DNA from: Pseudomonadota bacterium
GTDB lineage: Bacteria > Pseudomonadota > Gammaproteobacteria > Burkholderiales > Burkholderiaceae_B
Reading direction: 5' to 3'
NCBI GenBank assembly: GCA_021793875.1
Contig: JAJYRX010000009.1
Location: 1-16,181 of the forward strand
DNA: 16,181 bases
The translations under genes and the position numbers were made by a program. Below, piece by piece: positions 13,272-16,181 of the stretch (positions within the stretch are counted from its first letter, which is position 1; every line of letters starts with the position of its first letter). Below the pieces are notes generated by a model that saw only the letters and a program-made list of their open reading frames with translations, had not been told where the DNA came from and made no database searches.

Positions 13272-15296
13272 CTATGCTGCTTTAGCTTTGCCAGAATTGG
13301 ACTGACGGGCGCTCCAATAGTGCCATAGTACGAATACTACCGTTACACCAAGACCTATTTGGTCGGTAAGATTACCGGCCCAAATAAGCATAGCAGCAGC
13401 AAATAAAGAAATGAAACGCTCGAGTATATTCATGTTTTTGAATAAGAATCCGGTTCCAGCGGCAGCCCATAGTCCTATTGCTATGAGCGCTTTCGTAACA
13501 ACATATAGTGTGTCTAGTAGGGAATCACCTTGAAGCATAAGGGCTGGTGAGTATACAGCCATATAAGGCACTACAAACCCAGCTGCAGCAACCCGCAATG
13601 CTTGCAAGCTAATTTTTAAGCCAGTTTCTCGAGCAATAGGAGCAGCAGCAAATGCAGCTAGTGCTACCGGTGGGGTAAGGTCTGCCATAATTCCGAAATA
13701 GAACACAAACATATGTGAGACTATTAATGGAACGCCCAGTTTTAATAGAATAGGGGCTGCTAGTGAGCTTGTAATAATGTAGTTGGGTATTGTTGGTATA
13801 CCCATACCAAGAACCAGGCAGGTAATCATGGTAAGAAACAGGGCTATAAACAGGTTGTCCTTTCCTATGGCAATTACCTGCCCACCAAACTGTGCAGCTA
13901 CACCAGTAAGGTTGATAATACCTATTATTACCCCTACAAGAGCGCAGGCTACGGCTACCGGTAGTGCGTGACGCGCACCTTCAGCCATTGCATTAATGGC
14001 TAATTTAAGTACATCGCTACCAGATTTTGCTATGCGTAAAATAACTATTAGGGTAAGAATTATTGCAAAGAAAGTTATTACGCCAAATTTAATGAATCCG
14101 GAGCATGCAATTGCAAGAAGCACCCAGAACAAGTACCTAAGGGCATTGTTACTTGCGCCCTTTATTACTGCAGCTCCAAAAATAAGTATTACCGTTAGAC
14201 CCAGACCAACAGTACCTGAGAATAGTGGTGTATAGCCTGAAAATAGCAGTACCACTAAGCCAATAAGAGGTATTAAAAGATACCAACGGGTACGAACTGC
14301 AGCCCATGGGTCGGGACACTCTTCTTTTGGTAAGCCATGGAGATTTTTTCGGCCTGCTTCTAGGTGCACAGTAAAAAATGCAGTAATAAAATATAAGATC
14401 GCGGGAATTATTGCGGCCTTTACTATTTCTACATATGGCACGTTTATGGTCTCGGCCATAATAAATGCCACCGCTCCCATAACAGGTGGCATAATTTGTC
14501 CACCCATGCTAGATGTGGCTTCAACACCTCCAGCAAACGACGGCGAATACCCGAAGCGTTTCATTAATGGGATTGTAAACTGCCCTGTAGTTACCACATT
14601 GGCTACCCCAGAGCCATTAATAGTACCCATTAGGCCTGAGCTTATTACTGAGACTTTTGCTGGACCGCCTTTGCTATGCCCCACCGTACCCATAGCAAAG
14701 TCGCTAAATAGCATTATCATTCCTGCTTGCTCAAGAAATGAACCAAACAGTATAAATAAGAATATGTAGGTGGACGATACATAGGTTGGCGTGCCATATA
14801 TACCTTCCACACCAAAACCAAGTGTGCTAATTATTTGATCAAAACCGTATCCGCGATGACCAAAGGCGCCAGGTATGTACTCACCGAAAAGACCGTATAA
14901 CAGGAAAATACTGCATATTATTGGCAGTGCCCAGCCCATCATGCGTCTAGTAGCTTCAAAAACCAGCACTATTGTGACAATGCCTATAATTGTGTCCATT
15001 TGAGTAAGCTCACCTGCCCTTGCTGTTAGGTCTGACTCAAATATCCAGTGATAAAAGCTAAACACAAACCCTATTATGCCCATTGCCCATCCCAGAATAG
15101 GCATACGTCTGCCAAACATTTGTGGGTATAGGGTGAATACCATTAGCATTACAAAGCCCACGTGTATTGCACGTATTACTTGGCTTGACATGGGGCTGAA
15201 TGCGGCCGTATAGACCTGAAAGCTTGAAAAAGCCACGGCTATCCAGAATATTACGCGCGGCAGGTCTTGTGTGGTGGTGTCCTGGGTTGGGTTCAT
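13272..15296 (-). CDS. TRAP transporter fused permease (4TM/12TM)
   Basis: About 674 residues, very hydrophobic throughout, of the length expected for a DctQ-DctM fusion. The first part (to about residue 135) has about four membrane segments equivalent to the small DctQ subunit. The large DctM part contains the conserved SGLMGTINGSGVANVV loop, GGQIMPPVMGAVAF (265-278) and, later, GMGIPTIPNYI and LTPPVALAAFAA. It moves a solute across the inner membrane with an ion gradient, usually Na+, after delivery by the periplasmic binding protein; the substrate cannot be read from sequence. ATG at 15296 is preferred. The frame also opens from a TTG at 15305 (three more residues, 677 in total). Neither start has a clear Shine-Dalgarno. 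It lies between the TAXI and DUF1850 genes. Confidence 0.95.
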   Translation of the reverse strand: MNPTQDTTTQDLPRVIFWIAVAFSSFQVYTAAFSPMSSQVIRAIHVGFVMLMVFTLYPQMFGRRMPILGWAMGIIGFVFSFYHWIFESDLTARAGELTQMDTIIGIVTIVLVFEATRRMMGWALPIICSIFLLYGLFGEYIPGAFGHRGYGFDQIISTLGFGVEGIYGTPTYVSSTYIFLFILFGSFLEQAGMIMLFSDFAMGTVGHSKGGPAKVSVISSGLMGTINGSGVANVVTTGQFTIPLMKRFGYSPSFAGGVEATSSMGGQIMPPVMGAVAFIMAETINVPYVEIVKAAIIPAILYFITAFFTVHLEAGRKNLHGLPKEECPDPWAAVRTRWYLLIPLIGLVVLLFSGYTPLFSGTVGLGLTVILIFGAAVIKGASNNALRYLFWVLLAIACSGFIKFGVITFFAIILTLIVILRIAKSGSDVLKLAINAMAEGARHALPVAVACALVGVIIGIINLTGVAAQFGGQVIAIGKDNLFIALFLTMITCLVLGMGIPTIPNYIITSSLAAPILLKLGVPLIVSHMFVFYFGIMADLTPPVALAAFAAAPIARETGLKISLQALRVAAAGFVVPYMAVYSPALMLQGDSLLDTLYVVTKALIAIGLWAAAGTGFLFKNMNILERFISLFAAAMLIWAGNLTDQIGLGVTVVFVLWHYWSARQSNSGKAKAA

Positions 15297-15314
15297 GATT
15301 GGCAAATCAGCAAG

Positions 15315-15338
15315 GTTGTTAATAGGCTTGGTAACAAC
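15315..15338 (-). promoter_or_regulatory. Inverted repeat upstream of TRAP permease start
   Basis: GTTGTTA (15315-15321) and TAACAAC (15332-15338) are perfect 7-base arms with a 10-nt loop. In the minus-strand RNA this stem ends 18 nt before the permease ATG and follows another hairpin directly. It may affect initiation, or form the U-rich tail of the preceding hairpin (UUGUUGUUA). Confidence 0.45.
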
Positions 15339-15340
15339 AA

Positions 15341-15367
15341 GCCCTGGCAGATTTTTACTACCAGGGC
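15341..15367 (-). terminator. Hairpin between TAXI and TRAP permease genes (partial terminator or RNA-processing stem)
   Basis: In the minus-strand RNA, GCCCUGGUAG and CUGCCAGGGC make a 10-bp stem with a single U-G wobble and a 7-nt loop (UAAAAAU). The wobble position pairs only in the minus-strand transcript; in the plus-strand copy it is a C/A mismatch, which favours a role in this operon. A moderately U-rich stretch (UUGUUGUUA) follows. A stem here would fit more binding protein than permease, through partial termination or by protecting the upstream mRNA end. Confidence 0.6.
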
Positions 15368-15398
15368 GATTATATAGGCAAGCTGGTTGCTATAAATA

Positions 15399-16181
15399 TT
15401 ACTCGATTACACCCATTTCTTTGTAGTAACGTTCCGCTCCTGGATGAATTGGAACAGGCATGCCGTTAGCAGCATTTTTAATGTCTATTGCCTTTGCGGC
15501 ATTATGTGTTGCCTGCAAGCTCTCCAGGTTCTCATATAAAACTTTAGCCATTTGGTAGGCTATTTCGTCTGGCACGTTTGCATGCGTGACCAGGAAGTTT
15601 GGTATAGCGGCTGTAGGTGTATCTTCTGTCTGGCCTTCGTATGTGTTTGCTGGTATTACATCTGGCTGATAGGCTGGGCTACCCACATTTTCAACAACGT
15701 CTGCTGGTACAGGTATTACTGTTATATCAATTGAACTTGCTAAGTCACGTATAGATGAAACACCAAGGCCGGCTGACTGCAAGGTGGCATCAATTTGTCG
15801 GTTTTTCATAAGCTCAACGGACTCGCCAAATGGTAAGTATTCGACTTTAGAGAAATCGTCGTAAGACATACCGGCAGCTTTAAAAATAGCTCGTGCATTT
15901 AGCTCGGTTCCGGAGCGCGCTGCCCCAACAGATATACGTTTGCCTTTAAGGTCGGCAAGGGTTTTTATGCCGGAGTCGGCATTTGCCACAATTTGTATGT
16001 AGTTATTGTAGGTAGCTGACAAGCCACGAAGTTTATCAAGCTTTTTAGTAAACCCAGCTTCTTCAACGCCGTTCCAGGCATCAGAAACAGAGTCGGCCAG
16101 TGCTAGAGCCAGCTCGCCTCTTTCGGCCTGTAGTAGGTTCATGTTTTCTGCAGAGGCCTTTGTTACCTGAGCGGTAGATCT
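15399..16181 (-). CDS. TAXI-family TRAP solute-binding protein (5' end beyond window)
   Basis: The frame stays open to the window edge, giving about 260 visible residues; an internal Met codon at 16142 is not the start. The visible text begins TAQVTKASAENMNLLQAE and continues through YNNYIQIVANADSGIKTLADLKGKRISVGAARSGTE, typical of the TAXI (TRAP-associated extracytoplasmic immunogenic) branch of periplasmic binding proteins. The signal peptide and the first 55-70 residues or so are missing (an estimate from usual family length). The mature protein would bind a small organic solute, often a dicarboxylate or amino acid such as glutamate, and hand it to the fused permease 102 nt downstream. The end YYKEMGVIE is typical. 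The ligand cannot be assigned. Confidence 0.93.
   Translation of the reverse strand, partial: RSTAQVTKASAENMNLLQAERGELALALADSVSDAWNGVEEAGFTKKLDKLRGLSATYNNYIQIVANADSGIKTLADLKGKRISVGAARSGTELNARAIFKAAGMSYDDFSKVEYLPFGESVELMKNRQIDATLQSAGLGVSSIRDLASSIDITVIPVPADVVENVGSPAYQPDVIPANTYEGQTEDTPTAAIPNFLVTHANVPDEIAYQMAKVLYENLESLQATHNAAKAIDIKNAANGMPVPIHPGAERYYKEMGVIE

Noticed and set aside
15297..15305. TTG at 15305 as the TRAP permease start
   Set aside because: ATG at 15296 is only three codons later and is the more usual start codon. Neither has a clear Shine-Dalgarno, so the choice is tentative.
1..16181. Mobile element, prophage, CRISPR or defence island signatures
   Set aside because: No transposase, integrase, terminal repeats, spaced direct repeats, tRNA attachment site or toxin-antitoxin pair was seen; the genes are core or transport functions with uniform composition.

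Overview
This window looks like chromosomal DNA from an AT-rich proteobacterium. It is most likely a betaproteobacterium of the Burkholderiales (Alcaligenaceae-like). That placement is an inference from remembered family features: the RF3 switch sequence GISVASSVMQ, the bacterioferritin ending in a DTEEHIDWLET helix, the DUF2868/DUF3482 pair, and a TAXI-TRAP-DUF1850 set. Base composition was judged by eye as low-to-mid 40s % GC, and Ile ATA codons are common throughout. I saw no rRNA, tRNA, insertion sequence, phage gene or CRISPR array. The DNA is almost entirely coding, and no stretch longer than about 120 bases lacks a gene.

Layout from left to right. (1) Plus strand: bfd and bfr, for iron storage and release. 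(2) Minus strand: prfC (release factor 3), followed by an unrecognised membrane-anchored protein with a four-cysteine C-terminus. (3) Plus strand: a LemA-family lipoprotein and a TPM-domain membrane protein with a glycine-rich tail. (4) Minus strand: a tight operon of argE, a DUF2868 membrane protein and a DUF3482 GTPase, the last two joined by a TAATG stop/start overlap. (5) Plus strand: thpR, then an MCE lipid-transport operon: a permease with a fused N-terminal STAS domain (MlaB-MlaE), an ATPase (MlaF), a single-MCE-domain protein (MlaD-like) and a PqiC-type lipoprotein. (6) Minus strand: a TAXI-family TRAP uptake system, read as binding protein (cut by the window edge), a fused 4TM/12TM permease, then a DUF1850 protein.

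The genes work in modules. Bfd reduces the haem of bacterioferritin to free stored iron. The MCE operon builds an inner-membrane ATPase with a periplasmic MCE ring and an accessory outer-membrane lipoprotein for lipid traffic across the envelope. The TRAP module imports an organic solute, probably a carboxylate, using an ion gradient. The DUF2868/DUF3482 pair looks like a membrane protein with its partner GTPase and has no function known to me.

Most of this is ordinary core genome. The parts most worth a second look are the GTPase/membrane pair, the four-cysteine orphan protein, two tandem hairpins between the TRAP binding-protein and permease genes, an apparent substitution in the bacterioferritin di-iron site, and three convergent gene junctions with no room for a terminator.
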